DNA from: Rattus norvegicus
Lineage: Eukaryota > Chordata > Mammalia > Rodentia > Muridae
DNA: 64,000 bases
NCBI RefSeq assembly: GCF_036323735.1
Contig: NC_086021.1
Coordinates: 163,695,976 to 163,759,975 of the forward strand
Direction of reading: 5' to 3'
Positions 39,530-50,384 of this stretch are shown in pieces (position 1 is the first letter of the stretch; each line of letters starts with the position of its first letter). The translations under genes and the position numbers were made by a program. The notes under the pieces were generated by a model that did no database searches, had not been told where the DNA came from, and saw only the letters and a program-made list of their open reading frames with translations.

Positions 39530-39925
39530 GTGGGGCTTATCTGTCAACTTGACACAGCCTAGAGTCATCGGAGAGGGGGCTCCCCACTGAAGAATGGCCT
39601 AGATCAGAGTAGCCTATGGGCATGTCTGGGGGGGGGAATGCCTTGACTCCTAGTTGGTGTAGTAGGGCCAGCCCAGCCCAGTGTCAGGTCTCCTGTGCAG
39701 GTGGGCTGGGCTGCACTCAGGGCAGCTGGCTAAACCTGAGTCTCAGAGTAAGCCAATGAGCAGTAACCCTCCAGGGTTTCTCTCTCCAAAGGCTTGGGGT
39801 TTTGTTCTGTCCTTCACAGGGACCGGAATGTGATCTGAAACCGAAAGACAAATAAACCCTTTCCTCTTTAAGCTGCTTTTATTCGAAGTGTTTTATCACA
39901 GCCACAGATCTAGAACAGTGGTGTG
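39530..39925 (+). repeat. Rodent interspersed repeat (URR1-like)
   Basis: TATCTGTCAACTTGACACAGCC..TTGGTGTAGTAGGGCCAGCCC..GAAAGACAAATAAACCC..TTTATCACAGCCACAG, nearly full length for this family. Confidence 0.7.
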
Positions 39926-40103
39926 GGGTGACCAAGAGAACTCACATCCCTGGGCCAGGAATAATGTGGAAAATCCAGCCCAGAGTGTTGGAGTGATAAG
40001 AGCCTACCCATCTGTTGAGCTCTTGAGATCTGCTCTCAGACTCTGAGCCAGGTAGCACCATGCCCAAGGGCTTACCTTTACGGGAGATGTCATTAGGATT
40101 CTT
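39926..40103. other. No recognised feature
   Basis: I see nothing assignable. Confidence 0.35.
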
Positions 40104-40116
40104 GCTCTCTGACTTT

Positions 40117-40320
40117 TTTTTTCTTTATTTAAAGATTTAAAGATTTATTTACTTATTTAATGTATGTGAGTACACTATCACTGTCTTTAGGCACATCAGA
40201 AAAGGGCATCAGATCTCATTACAGATGGTTGCGAACCACCATGTGGTTGCTGGGAATTGAACTCAGAACCTTTGGAAGAGCAGTCAGTGCTCTTACCTGC
40301 TGAGCCGTCTCTCCAGTTCC
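40117..40320 (-). repeat. B2 SINE
   Basis: Minus-orientation B2 with duplication gctctctgacttt at 40104-40116 and 40321-40333. Confidence 0.96.
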
Positions 40321-40333
40321 GCTCTCTGACTTT

Positions 40334-41344
40334 CTGTTTCCCTGAGGAAGACTTGTGGGGTCTAAGAAGGAGGGAAATGGAGAAATGAGGTTTATTTCCC
40401 CAGCTCACTTTCCTCCGGAGTCACGCCCTGGAGGAGGCTCTTTTTCCTAGTCAGTTACTTTCACAGTCCCATAAACATCCTTTTTTCTTGGCCCTTCAGG
40501 CCTGGAGTCTTCCTCCTTCCCTCAGAATGTTGCAACCTCTTGGATGGCTTCACAGAACCGATGGATCCCCTAAATCTTTCTTGCACCTCAGTGTGCCCTG
40601 ATTGCTCCTTTCCAGCATCATCTATGTTCTGACGAGACTTAGCAGCAACCACAGGCCCGCCAGCGTCTTTAAAGAGGCACCAGCGAATTTTCAGGGACTA
40701 TTGTTCTTCCTCGACACACAGGTTCAGAATCTCATCCTCTTGTCTGGAGATGCTCCTCCCAATATGAGTCTTGTTGGGGAGTACAGCCTGCTCCCATGTA
40801 GAATGTGTATGTGCTAGCCTCCCTTGACGCTAGGGTTTGGATATATGACCCAAGCTCTGTCAACCAGAGGCACTAACTGGACTAGGAGTCAAAATCACCA
40901 AGACACAGGGATATTGAGGAGGTGGTCCCTGTCTCTAGGGACAACCCAGGCAGAAGGAGCAGTGACTGTTCCTTGAGATCGGCTCAGAGGAACCCTTAGA
41001 AAGGCCTGATGAGGATTCTAGCATCCTGGGACATGGGACACCAGAATATTGTCAGATTGGCCCTGTGTTTCTGCCATCAGGGTCCAGATCCAAGTTCCCT
41101 TGCCTCCTGGCAGGTTCAGATTTCTCTGGTTCCCTATTCTGCTTAGATTCGAGTCACCTTATTACTTGTATTTATGAGTCCCAGCTGGAGGAGGCTTCCT
41201 ACCTCAGATGAAGGCCATAGGTAGCAAGCCTTACCCCTGCCCCCCTCTCTGGTGCCTTCTTCAGTCTTCCTCTGTGTACCTGCCATGTTATTTTCCAGCT
41301 GTACCTCGGGGACAGGGCCTGATATTTTGACACAGGGTCTCATT
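40334..41344. other. Repeat-free stretch, no recognised feature
   Basis: One kilobase without recognisable repeats or exons. Mildly G/A-rich words only. Confidence 0.4.
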
Positions 41345-42130
41345 TAGCCCGAGCTAAATGCCTTTGAATCCCCCATTTGCCATGTCTGCTCCATTTGAAC
41401 TTTTGCCTTTATTCACACGGAGGCTGTACACTCCGTGAATTAGGAGACATCCACTTGAATGTATCTAAATCCCACCCGGAAAGCTTTCTAACTGTGAGGT
41501 TGGAGTCAAGTTACTGCACCTCAGTGAACTCCCGTCTCCTTATCTGTCCAGTGGGAGAGATCTTGTTTTGAGGACTGGTAAGGGCACTTGTGTGTGGAGC
41601 AGCCGGGCTCCTAGTAACCATCGATAACAGCTGCTATTATCTTTATACACACCATTATCATCACCATCATCATGATTCAAAGGCCTTATGGAGCCTACTT
41701 AGAGCAGGCATCATCAGCTCCAATACCGGCAGGAGTCAGGCAGGCATCGGGGACAAGTGCCGGGGAGCCGTTTATACAAACACATTGGCACTAGGTGGGA
41801 GCTGGAGAGAACGTGAGAGCCACGTCTGTCTCACGGGGGAAGCCACCGCTCAGCAACCGCGGCTTACTGCCAAGTGGACTGTGTTGCCCGGTGGTGCCAG
41901 GCCTCACACTATTTTAAGCAAAGCCAGAAATTCAGATCTCTATGAAAAGCTACGCACTCAGCGCACGGAGGTCAGAACAGGCTGCAGAGGCCAGTTTGTG
42001 TTTCTTCACGTGGGTCTCTTGGTCCACTTTAAATTCTCAGGCAACAACCTGGTTTGGTTGGGTCCCTTTCATCAGCGATAGCCAAGCTCCCGGCCAAGCC
42101 AGTGTAGAGTGATAGACATTCCGGGACTCG
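41345..42130. promoter_or_regulatory. Candidate conserved single-copy region
   Basis: Repeat-free. Contains CCGAGCTAAATGCCTTTG, CCATTTGAACTTTTGCC, GTACACTCCGTGAATTAGG and a CAT/CAT-rich run near 41650. It is more CpG-rich than its surroundings from 41740 to 42090. Regulatory role is speculative. Confidence 0.25.
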
Positions 42131-42989
42131 GGAGTTTGGTCTCAGGCATACTTCAGAGAGGAAGTATGAATTGCAGGCATACCCAATAGCTGCTTCTCTG
42201 TGGATGTCAGGAGCGCCGGGATGTCAGGAGCGCCGGGAGCGAAGGCTTTAGGATGTCAGTGAGCCCCCAGTAACTACCAGCTTAAGAGGGGCTCAGATTT
42301 ATTTTTGTTCCTGTATGTCCAGAAGTATGAAGTATGAAGATCAGGGTTTGGATACAGAGTAAATTTATCTATGGGATCTCAGGTCTTTCCGATCTTTCCT
42401 TAGTGCGGAAGGTTTTGCCTCATTGGTTGCAGGATAGCTACAACTATGACCATCGTGATTATGTTCTAGGCCGGGAGAAAAGGATGTGATAAGGAGTGGT
42501 TCTTATACTAAAATTTCCCAGACATTCCAGGGTATTTCTTTTTCCATCTCACTTGCCAGAGCTGCTTTCCACATCAATACCTAGTCACAAGGGAAATGAG
42601 AATGGGATATTTTTAGATCGTTACATGACAGACCCGAACAGTATCAGGTTTCTGTTAATTGGAAACAAAGAGAGAATGACATCAGAGTCGGCGACCTTTA
42701 GCCTCTGAGGCCCCCCTAGGAATGCAGACTTCGTGCCTGACCCTAGCCAGGTACTGAAGACCTCAGCCTGCACTGGATCGTAGCCACGGGACAAGACATG
42801 ATTGGATCTCAATTTGAAACCCATGGCTTGTGCAGCAGGAAGATACAGGAGTGGTTTTGGAACACAACCAAGCGGGCCAGATCCAATGTTGGGACGACAG
42901 CTTTGGGCCCGTCACTGTTCTCCTCCTGTAACCCTCTCTGGCACTCCTGCTATCTGTGCTGCCTGACCCAGGCCCAAGCAGGGTGGGGA
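42131..42989. other. No recognised feature; small tandem duplication
   Basis: The 18-bp gatgtcaggagcgccggg occurs twice in tandem at about 42203-42238. Otherwise unassigned. Confidence 0.5.
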
Positions 42990-43170
42990 GACCCTGTGAT
43001 TAACACCACTAGCGGGTCTAGGAGGCACCCGAGAGAGACATTCTGAGAGAAATATGTCAGCGGCACAGCTGGTTTATAATGTGTATTAATCCCTGACATG
43101 TAATTTGAGTAATATATGTAAAGCAGAAAGTTCGGGCGCTGATTTAGGGGCCTTATTATTACCCTGTCAG
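42990..43170. promoter_or_regulatory. Candidate conserved non-coding element
   Basis: GGTTTATAATGTGTATTAATCCC, GACATGTAATTTGAG and GGCCTTATTATTACCC in repeat-free DNA; inference from composition. Confidence 0.35.
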
Positions 43171-43439
43171 CAGAATTCATGTTCTATTTGCACAGAGCTC
43201 TGGTTCCAGTGTCTCATCCAGGGTGACGGGGAGGAGGAGGCTTTTTGACGGATGTCAGCTGATAGCGGGGTAGAAGTGGATGTTGTTGGGGACACAGTCT
43301 GTCAGTCTGGTGCTTGAAGCTCCCGGCAGGGTTTCCAGATGTCCACCTGGCCCAGGGAGCTGTGAAACAAAACCAGGTTCCTTCTCCAGGGCCTTGGATC
43401 AGATCCATGCTCATCCCTCAAGAGGTTGGTAAGTCGTCC

Positions 43440-43590
43440 ACAAGGTCATGGGCTTTGGAATTCAAAGCCCACTTAGCCACTTTATTATCATGTGACTTTG
43501 GCTAAGTTTTTCCAGCTCTTTGGTTCCAATTTCCATCTCTTCGAGTGGGAATCATAATAGCATCCATCTATCCGAGGCTTAAATAAAAGC
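43440..43590 (+). repeat. MIR SINE
   Basis: CATGGGCTTTGGAATTCAAAGC..CATGTGACTTTGGCTAAG..GTGGGAATCATAATAGCATCC follows the MIR consensus in plus orientation. Confidence 0.75.
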
Positions 43591-43591
43591 A

Positions 43592-43730
43592 ACAGGTTCC
43601 GAGCACTGACTGAGGCCAAGGTAGAATTCTAAGCGTTTTGACATCTGTTTCTATTGAATCCCCATGGCAACCTGATAAGAGGGGGGAGGTGAAGTAACTG
43701 GTTCAAGGTCACAGAGCAAAAAACTGACGG
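43592..43730 (-). repeat. MIR SINE, opposite orientation
   Basis: GAGCACTGACTGAGGCCAAGG..ATTGAATCCCCATGGCAACC..AACTGGTTCAAGGTCACAGAGC is the reverse complement of MIR, abutting the previous copy. Confidence 0.7.
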
Positions 43731-43749
43731 GGCTTAAAGTTGCCCTCTG

Positions 43750-43960
43750 AAATGTTTCAATGGACCATGTATGTATCGCCCAACAAGGAGCCAGTAAAGG
43801 GTTAGTCATTAGTCCAGTGATATCCAATGGGACTTTCTCTTCATAACGGAAATATTTTATAATTCTATGCTGTCCAATATAAGAGCTCCCCTTGCCATAA
43901 GTGGCTACTGAACATTTGAATGTGGGTAGCTTGATAGGAGACCCTGAGGTTTTATTTAAC
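43750..43960. repeat. Possible hAT-Charlie-type DNA transposon fossil
   Basis: CCAGTGATATCCAATGGGAC..ATGCTGTCCAATATAAGAG..AAGTGGCTACTGAACATTTGAATGTGG matches the well-known 'ctgtccaata..gccacatgtggctactgagcacttgaaatg' hAT fossils; exact family uncertain. Confidence 0.5.
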
Positions 43961-44115
43961 TCCAGTTTCTTTAGGTATAGTGATTAGTGGACGTGCAGCT
44001 CTAGATTCCCCTAGAGTCTCTGACCACACTAGCAGGGCTTAGCGCTGACAACTGTTGGCCTAGACTCCCGGAGCTCCTGGTCTATATCAGCAAGGCTTCT
44101 GTGAAGAAGATCACC

Positions 44116-44252
44116 CAGCCAGGCACGGTGGCCCACACTTGTAATCTGAGTACTCAGGAGGTAGAGGCAGGAGGATTGCCACAAGTTTGATGCCAATCTG
44201 ATTTATATGCTGAGGTTACATGGCAAAACTTCATCTGAAAAAAAAAAAAAGT
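44116..44252 (+). repeat. B1 SINE, diverged
   Basis: CAGCCAGGCACGGTGGCCCACACTTG..GAGGTAGAGGCAGGAGG..A-tail. Confidence 0.75.
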
Positions 44253-44284
44253 CAATGAAACCAAACTAAACCAAACCAAACCAC

Positions 44285-44390
44285 CAAGAGCAGGGCTAGG
44301 GGTGGGGATGGCTCAACTGGTAAGGCATTGGATTGGATCCGCAGAGTCCGTGTTTGAAAAGAAAAATAAAAAATTAAAACAAAATCCAGT
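44285..44390 (+). repeat. Old ID-like SINE
   Basis: AGGGGTGGGGATGGCTCAACTGG..GCATTGGATTGGATCC..A-rich tail. Confidence 0.5.
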
Positions 44391-44674
44391 GCTGGGGAGG
44401 AAGTGAGGACGGTTGGGTTGCTGGGGCTTTTCAGAGGTTCCACTAAAAAGTTTGAGTAGGCTCTTCCTCTCTCCTGTCTGCCCTGTAGGGGCTCAAGAGA
44501 GCCTCCTCCAGGTGGCAGCAACAAGGTGCTGACCTGGAAGTAGAAAACAGCCTTCCTCAGACATCCAATCTGCCAGCACCTTCATGTGCCACGTCCCAGC
44601 CTCAGAGGCTGTGAATCAATTGGTTTCTGCTGAGCACAAACACACTGAGCTCTTGGGTGCTCAGGGTCCCTGGC

Positions 44675-45070
44675 TGGGGCCGGAGAGAAAGCTTTGTTTG
44701 GTAAAGGGCCTGCCATGCTCGCATAAGGACCAGCTCCCACCCAAAAATCTGGGCAAGGTGGCATGTTTGTAACCTCAGCACTGAGTGGGTGGAGACAGGA
44801 GGATTTCTGGGACTCACTGCCTAGGCAGCCCACTACAATGATGAGTCCCAGGTCCCAGTGAAAGAGCATTTCAAAAGCAAGATGAAGAGTGCCTGAGGAG
44901 GGTTGGGGATTTAGCTCAGTGGTAGAGTGCTTGCCTAGGAAGCCCAAGGCCCTGGGTTCGGTCCCCAGCTCCGACAAAAAAGAACCAAAAAAAAAAAAAA
45001 AAAAAAAGAGTGCCTGAGGAAGGATATTCAAGGTTAACTTCTGGCCTCCACATACATGTGCTTGTGACCT
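44675..45070 (+). repeat. B4/RSINE1-type SINE, split by an ID
   Basis: GGCCGGAGAGAAAGC..GGCAAGGTGGCATGTTTGTAACC..GGTCCCAGTGAAAGAGC, then the ID, then AAGAGTGCCTGAGG..AACTTCTGGCCTCCACATACATG leading into a CA array. Confidence 0.65.
44900..45005 (+). repeat. ID SINE
   Basis: Plus-orientation ID; perfect 15-bp duplication aagagtgcctgagga at 44885-44899 and 45006-45020. Confidence 0.98.
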
Positions 45071-45074
45071 GTGT

Positions 45075-45442
45075 GCACACACAGACACATAGACATGCAG
45101 ACACAGACACACAGACACACACACAGACACAGACACACAGACACACACACACAGACACATAGACACGCAGACACACACACACACAGAGACATACACACAG
45201 ACACACAGATACACACACAGACATACACACACACACAGAGACACAGACACACAGACATACACACAGACACACATACACACACAGACATACACACAGACAC
45301 AGACATACAGAAACACACAGACACAGACACACAGACACACAGACACAGACATAGACACACAGACACAGACACACAGACATACACACAGACACACCGACAC
45401 AGACATAGACACAGACATATATAAACACACACAGACACACAG

Positions 45443-45477
<35 letters not shown>

Positions 45478-45623
45478 CATATATACACACACATAGACAC
45501 ACACAGATACACATACACACAGACACATACACACAGACACATACACACAGACACATACACACAGACACATACACACAGACACATACACACAGGCACACAG
45601 ACACACAGACACACAGACAGACA

Positions 45624-45665
<42 letters not shown>
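45075..45665. repeat. (CACACAGA)n/(CA)n microsatellite, 590 bp
   Basis: Imperfect CACACAGACA units with TACA variants and pure CA blocks at 45436-45471 and 45630-45665. Minus-strand frames up to 362 residues run through it (Cys/Val-rich) and are artefacts. Confidence 0.97.
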
Positions 45666-45670
<5 letters not shown>

Positions 45671-46080
45671 TTTCCAGGTCCCATAGAGAGTCCCAGGATC
45701 CTAGCTACTGTCTCTGCCAATGAGCTTATATGACAGACACAGGCTCTGACCTTTCACTCTTGGACCTGGCAGGCTAGTGGAGAAGATGATGTTAAACAAA
45801 TGGCCACTCAGCTAATTACAGCTGACTGGTGATTTTTTGACTTTACGACGGGTTTGTTGGGTCATAACCCCATCATAAATGGAGTAGCATCTATATTTAT
45901 AACAGTTAATTAAAGGGCCATCTGAGTGCATGCCAACACTGCAAGTGATCAAATGGGAGTTAGAGAAAGTGACTGGGGAAGCCTGACCCAGTGGTTTTGC
46001 TGGGCTTCAGGGGAGGGATCATTTCAGCCGTGCTCAGAAAAGAGAAGGAACTTGAATTTAACTGTAAAGAGTTAGAAGCT
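45666..46080. promoter_or_regulatory. Candidate conserved non-coding element
   Basis: Repeat-free, with CAGCTAATTACAGCTG near 45809, GACTTTACGACGGG, CCCATCATAAATGG, TATTTATAACAGTTAATTAAAGG and a bHLH-like CAGCTG. Inference from composition. Confidence 0.4.
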
Positions 46081-46082
46081 GT

Positions 46083-46358
46083 AGCCAGCTGTGGTGGCCC
46101 ATGCCTGTGAGCTCACCTACTCAGGAGGCCAAGGCTGCTGCCCAGCTTGGATAACGTGAACTACTAGCTCAAGAAAGTGGGGTTGGGACTGGCGAGATGG
46201 GTCATTGCTGTGCCAGCCTGTTGACTGGAGTTAAATGGCCAAACCCATGTGGAAGGAGAGAACAGGCTCACCCACTTGTCTTCTGATCACCACATTTGTG
46301 CCTTCCCATCCTGCACATACGTCATTACAATCATGGCACATACAATCGAGAAAAAAAA
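46083..46358 (+). repeat. B1-like fragment followed by B4-like SINE
   Basis: CAGCTGTGGTGGCCCATGCC..CTACTCAGGAGGCC (46083-46180), then GGGACTGGCGAGATGGGTCATTG..AAGGAGAGAACAGGCTC (46183-46358). Confidence 0.6.
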
Positions 46359-46438
46359 AGCAAGGTCAGATGCTGGGTCAGTGTTCAGGCACCTTCCCAA
46401 CATGTGTGAAGCTTTGGGTTCCAACCCCAGCATCACAC

Positions 46439-46439
46439 T

Positions 46440-46484
<45 letters not shown>
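46439..46484. repeat. (CA)n microsatellite
   Basis: About 22 CA units, preceded by an ID-like fragment (GGTTCCAACCCCAGCATC). Confidence 0.95.
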
Positions 46485-46486
<2 letters not shown>

Positions 46487-46525
46487 CACAGCAAGTTAGA
46501 AACTCTAAGTTAAGGGATGTAGGGA

Positions 46526-46748
46526 TGAGGGCCTGGAGAAATGACTTGTCGGTTAAGAGCATTGGCTGCTCTTTCAGATGACCCAGGTTTGATTTCCAGC
46601 ACCCACTATGTGTCACACAACCATCTATGACTCCAGTTCCAGGGGATCTGATGGCCCCTGTGAGTACCAGGCACATACATGGTACATAGACATACATGAG
46701 CAAAACACCCATACACATAAAATAATAAAATAATAAAAATATTTTAAA
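46526..46748 (+). repeat. B3 SINE
   Basis: GGGCCTGGAGAAATGACTTG..TATGACTCCAGTTCCAGGGG..AT-rich tail. Confidence 0.9.
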
Positions 46749-46994
46749 GTAGGCAGGACAAACATTCTAGTGGCATCAGCAGCTTAGGCCAAGGACATCA
46801 AGGGACAGAGTCCTTTGGGGCCTCACATCAAAATACACAGTGTCTGGGAGCATTGATGAGATGGCCTTGGGTAGATGGTGTTCCCACAAACCCTCATTGG
46901 CTCTTCTACATAGTGAAGTGATTCCAACTCACACTTAGCTACTGGCTACTATCCTGAGGTGGTGCAGGTTTCTACACAGGGACGTGTGTGGGTT

Positions 46995-47140
46995 TTGTCT
47001 TTTGGTTTTCAAAGACAGGGTCTCACTATAACACTGGCTAACCTCTAACCCACTGTGTAGCCCAGGCTGACCTCAAACTTGCAAGCCTTCTGCCTCTGCC
47101 AAGTGCAGGGATGACAGGTGTGTGCCACCCATACCCAGCT
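46995..47140 (-). repeat. B1-like SINE
   Basis: AAGACAGGGTCTCACTATAAC..TGTGTAGCCCAGGCTGACC..CTTCTGCCTCTGCCAAG. Confidence 0.75.
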
Positions 47141-47269
47141 CTCTTCTCCAGCCCTGTAATTTTGTCATATGAACAATATTCTACAGATGAAATAGTGCAG
47201 CATCACATAACCCCTGGGACTGACTTTTTCCCTTTTCATTTATATTTGCTACTTATGTATGTGGCAGTG

Positions 47270-47365
47270 GAGTGTGTATACATATATACACATATACACA
47301 TATACATATACGCATATATGCACACATACATAAATACACACATGTATATGTGTACGTATGTGTGT
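47270..47365. repeat. (ATAC)n/(AC)n/(TG)n microsatellite
   Basis: ATACACATATACACAT-type units, then GTATGTGTGTGTG. Confidence 0.9.
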
Positions 47366-47675
47366 GTGTATGCAGGTACACAGTCATGTGAGGTTGCATG
47401 CATACATGGGAGCCAGAAGAGGGAGGACTTGAGATCTTCTCCTCCTGCCTGTTCCTTCCAAACAGGATTTCTCCCTGAACCTGGTGCTCTCACTTTCTCA
47501 GCCTGGCTGGAAACCATCAAGATGCAGCGATCCTCTGTCTCCTCCACTCAACCTTGGAACTGGGGTTGTGGCCGTGCACAGAAATGCCTGGCTTGTTCCT
47601 TGGTTGCTGGGATCTGAACTCCAGTCCTCATGATTAGGCAGCAAATGCTCAACCCCTGAAGCATCTCTCTAGCCA
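47366..47675 (-). repeat. B3-like SINE with internal expansion
   Basis: GTGAGGTTGCATGCATACATGGGAGCCAGAAGAGG..GGTTGCTGGGATCTGAACTCCAGTCC..CTGAAGCATCTCTCTAGCC; the middle (47440-47560) is unlike the family. Confidence 0.5.
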
Positions 47676-47814
47676 CTAGGATTGACTTTAACTCAGCAGA
47701 GTTCTCACGCAGGTCAGCCAGGTTCTTGCTCTTTTTATGGAGAACTCAGCTGCCATGGTGTGGCTATCTTGTAGCTTTCTAAATTAGTCACCCATTGACG
47801 TTTTAGGCTACTGG

Positions 47815-48005
47815 GCCCTTGAGAAGGCTCAGTGGATAAAGGTACTTGCTGTCAAATCTGGTGACCTGAGTTTGATCCCCAGAACTCATATGGTGGGAGG
47901 CCAGAACCAATTTCTTCCAGTTGTCCTCTGACCTCCACACACACATACCACAACACACTCTTGTTCATGAACACACTCAGTAAACAAACAAACACACACA
48001 TGTAA
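47815..48005 (+). repeat. B2-superfamily (B3/B4-like) SINE
   Basis: GGGCCCTTGAGAAGGCTCAGTGG..TGAGTTTGATCCCCAGAACTC..CCTCTGACCTCCACAC. Confidence 0.7.
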
Positions 48006-48379
48006 TAACCTTTGAACTGTTAAGCTATTGATTATTAACAAAACAGCGTGAGTACTATGTCCAGGTTCTTACCTGGATATAGGCATTCATTTCTCTAGGA
48101 CAAATCCCTGAGTATGCAATGGCTGGGTTGTACAGAGTTGCGTATTTAGTAGTAATAAAATACACACAACAAAATTCACCCCTCCAAGCATTTTTAAGTG
48201 TAGAGTCAAAGGCTCTAAGCACACTGACCTTTTCATACAACCATAATCATCATCGTCGGAACATTTTTATTTTGCAGAACTGAAACTCTGTACCCGTTAT
48301 TACACAGTAACACTGCCCCCTCTGTCTCTTATACCCTCACAACCACCTACATATATGCACATCTATATATCATACACGC

Positions 48380-48383
48380 ACAT

Positions 48384-48427
<44 letters not shown>

Positions 48428-48430
48428 ACA
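48380..48430. repeat. (CA)n microsatellite inside the L1M
   Basis: About 24 CA units with one TA. Confidence 0.95.
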
Positions 48431-48829
48431 CAGAGAGAGCTATGAAACTACCAAGCGTTTCCATTTAGTATTCTCAGCATTGGTGTAGGAGGGGCCCAGT
48501 TTCCATGACTCCCTGTCATCATTTGATGCCCTGGCTTTTTGTTTGAGGAACTCTGATGGGTGCTGCAGCATCCCCTAAGGCTTGGCTTTGCAGCTCCCTG
48601 ATGCTATGGCTCTGAGCTTCTTTGCAGTGCCACACACTTTCCGTGTGCCCGCTCTGGTCAAACATCGGTTTGACCTCACTCCCCGAATGCATTGTTTATT
48701 TTTTACTGTTGAGTCCTGAGAGTTGTCGGCACATCTAGATTCTGGTTCTTCAGATACGCAAGTTGCAAACACCTTCTCACTTGATAGGGTCTTTCGCAGA
48801 GAAAATGTTTTTATTATTGTTGCTATACT

Positions 48830-49025
48830 AATGTGTGTGTATGTGTGATGTATGTGTGATGTGACTGTGGGTGTGTGTTGACCATAGCATGTGTGTAGGG
48901 GTCACAGGATAACTTTGCACAGTTGGTTTTCTCCTCCCACCTTTATGTGGGTCCTGGGAATCAAACTCAGGTCACCAGGCTTGCATAGCAGGCCTCTTTC
49001 GCCCCAAAGGCATCTTACTGACCCA
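48830..49025 (-). repeat. B3-like SINE inside the L1M
   Basis: GGGGTCACAGGATAACTTTGC..GTGGGTCCTGGGAATCAAACTCAGGTC..CATCTTACTGACCC. Confidence 0.75.
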
Positions 49026-49282
49026 GAGAAAATTAATAACTTTAATAAAGTCTAAAGTATCAGTTTTATCCTTTACTGACCATACTTCTGCGGGTCAGGA
49101 CTTAGAACTATGTGGCAATCTGTTTTTGAGTTAATATTTTTATAATGTGTAGGGTTTGAGTCAGTTATTTTCCTTTCTCTCGCTTCTCTTCCCGTCTTCT
49201 CCCACAGCCCTCTCTTCTTTATTTTCCCTATGCATGATCAGTCATTGCTGCTCCAGCACCATTTGTTTAAAAGACTATCCTT

Positions 49283-49365
49283 CAAAAGCAGGCGCAGGAA
49301 ATACCACACTTGGGAGGCGCAGGCAGGAGGACCAGAAGGTGAAGGACATCCTCAACTTCCGTCTT
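49283..49365 (+). repeat. B1 SINE fragment inside the L1M
   Basis: ATACCACACTTGGGAGGCGCAGGCAGGAGG. Confidence 0.6.
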
Positions 49366-49710
49366 TATAAAAGGAGTCGTGGGACATCCTCCTGCCACTG
49401 AATTATTTTGCACCTTTTCCAAGAAAACCAGAGTGGTCTACTTTGCTAGCTTCTCTTTGCCCTCTTCATTCTGTGTCACTGATCTCTGTGCCAAGCCTCT
49501 GTCCTGAGACTACCATACCATCGTAGCAGGCTTGATCATGTAGATAAAGTCCTCCCATTTTCCTGCTTTCCAGGATTGATTTAGATCTCTTTCACTTGTC
49601 TATGTTTTGTTTTAAAAAAAAAAAATGCCTTGCTAGGAATTTAACAGCACTTGCATATGTAGATTTGAGAGGATTACATTTTTGCTATATCAAGTCTTCC
49701 ATAAGATGAC

Positions 49711-49797
49711 TGCTGGGAGATATAACTCAGTGGTAGAACGATTAACCAGCCTGTATGAGGTCCTGGGTTCAATCCCTGGCAGTAGAAAAAAATCCTG
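49711..49797 (+). repeat. Old ID-type SINE
   Basis: CTGGGAGATATAACTCAGTGGTAGAACG..GAGGTCCTGGGTTCAATCCCTGGCAG retains A-box and B-box but differs from the young IDs at many positions. Confidence 0.75.
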
Positions 49798-49833
49798 CAA
49801 CCATCAAGTTGAGGTGCTTTGGTAATACTGTAT

Positions 49834-50047
49834 GGGCCAGAGAGATGGCTCAGTGGTAGACTGACGACCTCAGTTCCAACCCTGGACCCCCAGGGGGAAG
49901 GGAGAGAGTAAGCTCTTGCAGGGTCTCCTCTACTCTCCACTCATACAGGTGATGCGAGTGCATTCGCACGTGTGTGTATGCACACACACACATATACATA
50001 CACTAAACAAACACATGAAATATAATAAAAAGATAAACATTTTAAAA
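49834..50047 (+). repeat. B3-like SINE
   Basis: GGGCCAGAGAGATGGCTCAGTGG..CCTCTACTCTCCACTC..A-rich tail. Confidence 0.75.
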
Positions 50048-50051
50048 AGGG

Positions 50052-50190
50052 CATAATATGACATCTGGACAGCTTGCAATGCCAGAACTTGGGAAACTGA
50101 GGCTGGAGCCTCACCATTAATTCAAGGCTAGCATTGGTTGTATATAAGTTACAGTTAGCCAGGGTTAAGATCCTTCCTCAACAAATGAGC
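50052..50190 (+). repeat. B1 SINE, diverged
   Basis: CCAGAACTTGGGAAACTGAGGCTGG..CAAGGCTAGCATTGGTTG. Confidence 0.5.
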
Positions 50191-50289
50191 AAGGAAAACA
50201 AACAAAAGCCCCCAGTGAGGCCAGGCACAGGGCACACCCAAGATTCCAGCTGTGACCACAGGTGTAGGTCCTGCTCATGTTATAATTTT

Positions 50290-50372
50290 TGTTTTTATCT
50301 TATTTTTCTAAGGGCTGAGGCCCCCAGGCCTTATGCTTCCTAGACTAGTGTTCTAACAGTTATACCCCTAGT
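50290..50372 (-). repeat. Old ID/B4-type SINE
   Basis: GGGCTGAGGCCCCCAGGCCTTATGCTTCC..CTAACAGTTATACCCCTAG. Confidence 0.6.
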
Positions 50373-50384
50373 CCCATATTGTAA

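Larger units (their letters stand above)
48040..49705 (-). repeat. Ancient L1 (L1M) ORF2 fossil
   Basis: Reverse-strand L1 landmarks appear in the proper order: CATTTCTCTAGGACAAATCC; ACAAAATTCACCCCTCCAAGC; CTGAAACTCTGTACCCG; ACTGTTGAGTCCTGAGAG; TTTGAGTTAATATTTTTATAATG; CTCCAGCACCATTTGTTTAAAAGACTATCC; ATCAAGTCTTCCATAAG. Later SINEs and a CA array interrupt it. No open frame survives. Confidence 0.85.

Noticed and set aside
44582..45670. 362-residue minus-strand frame rich in Cys, Val and Ser
   Set aside because: Its first 200 residues are a translated CA array and the rest runs through an ID and a SINE; the composition is dictated by the repeat.
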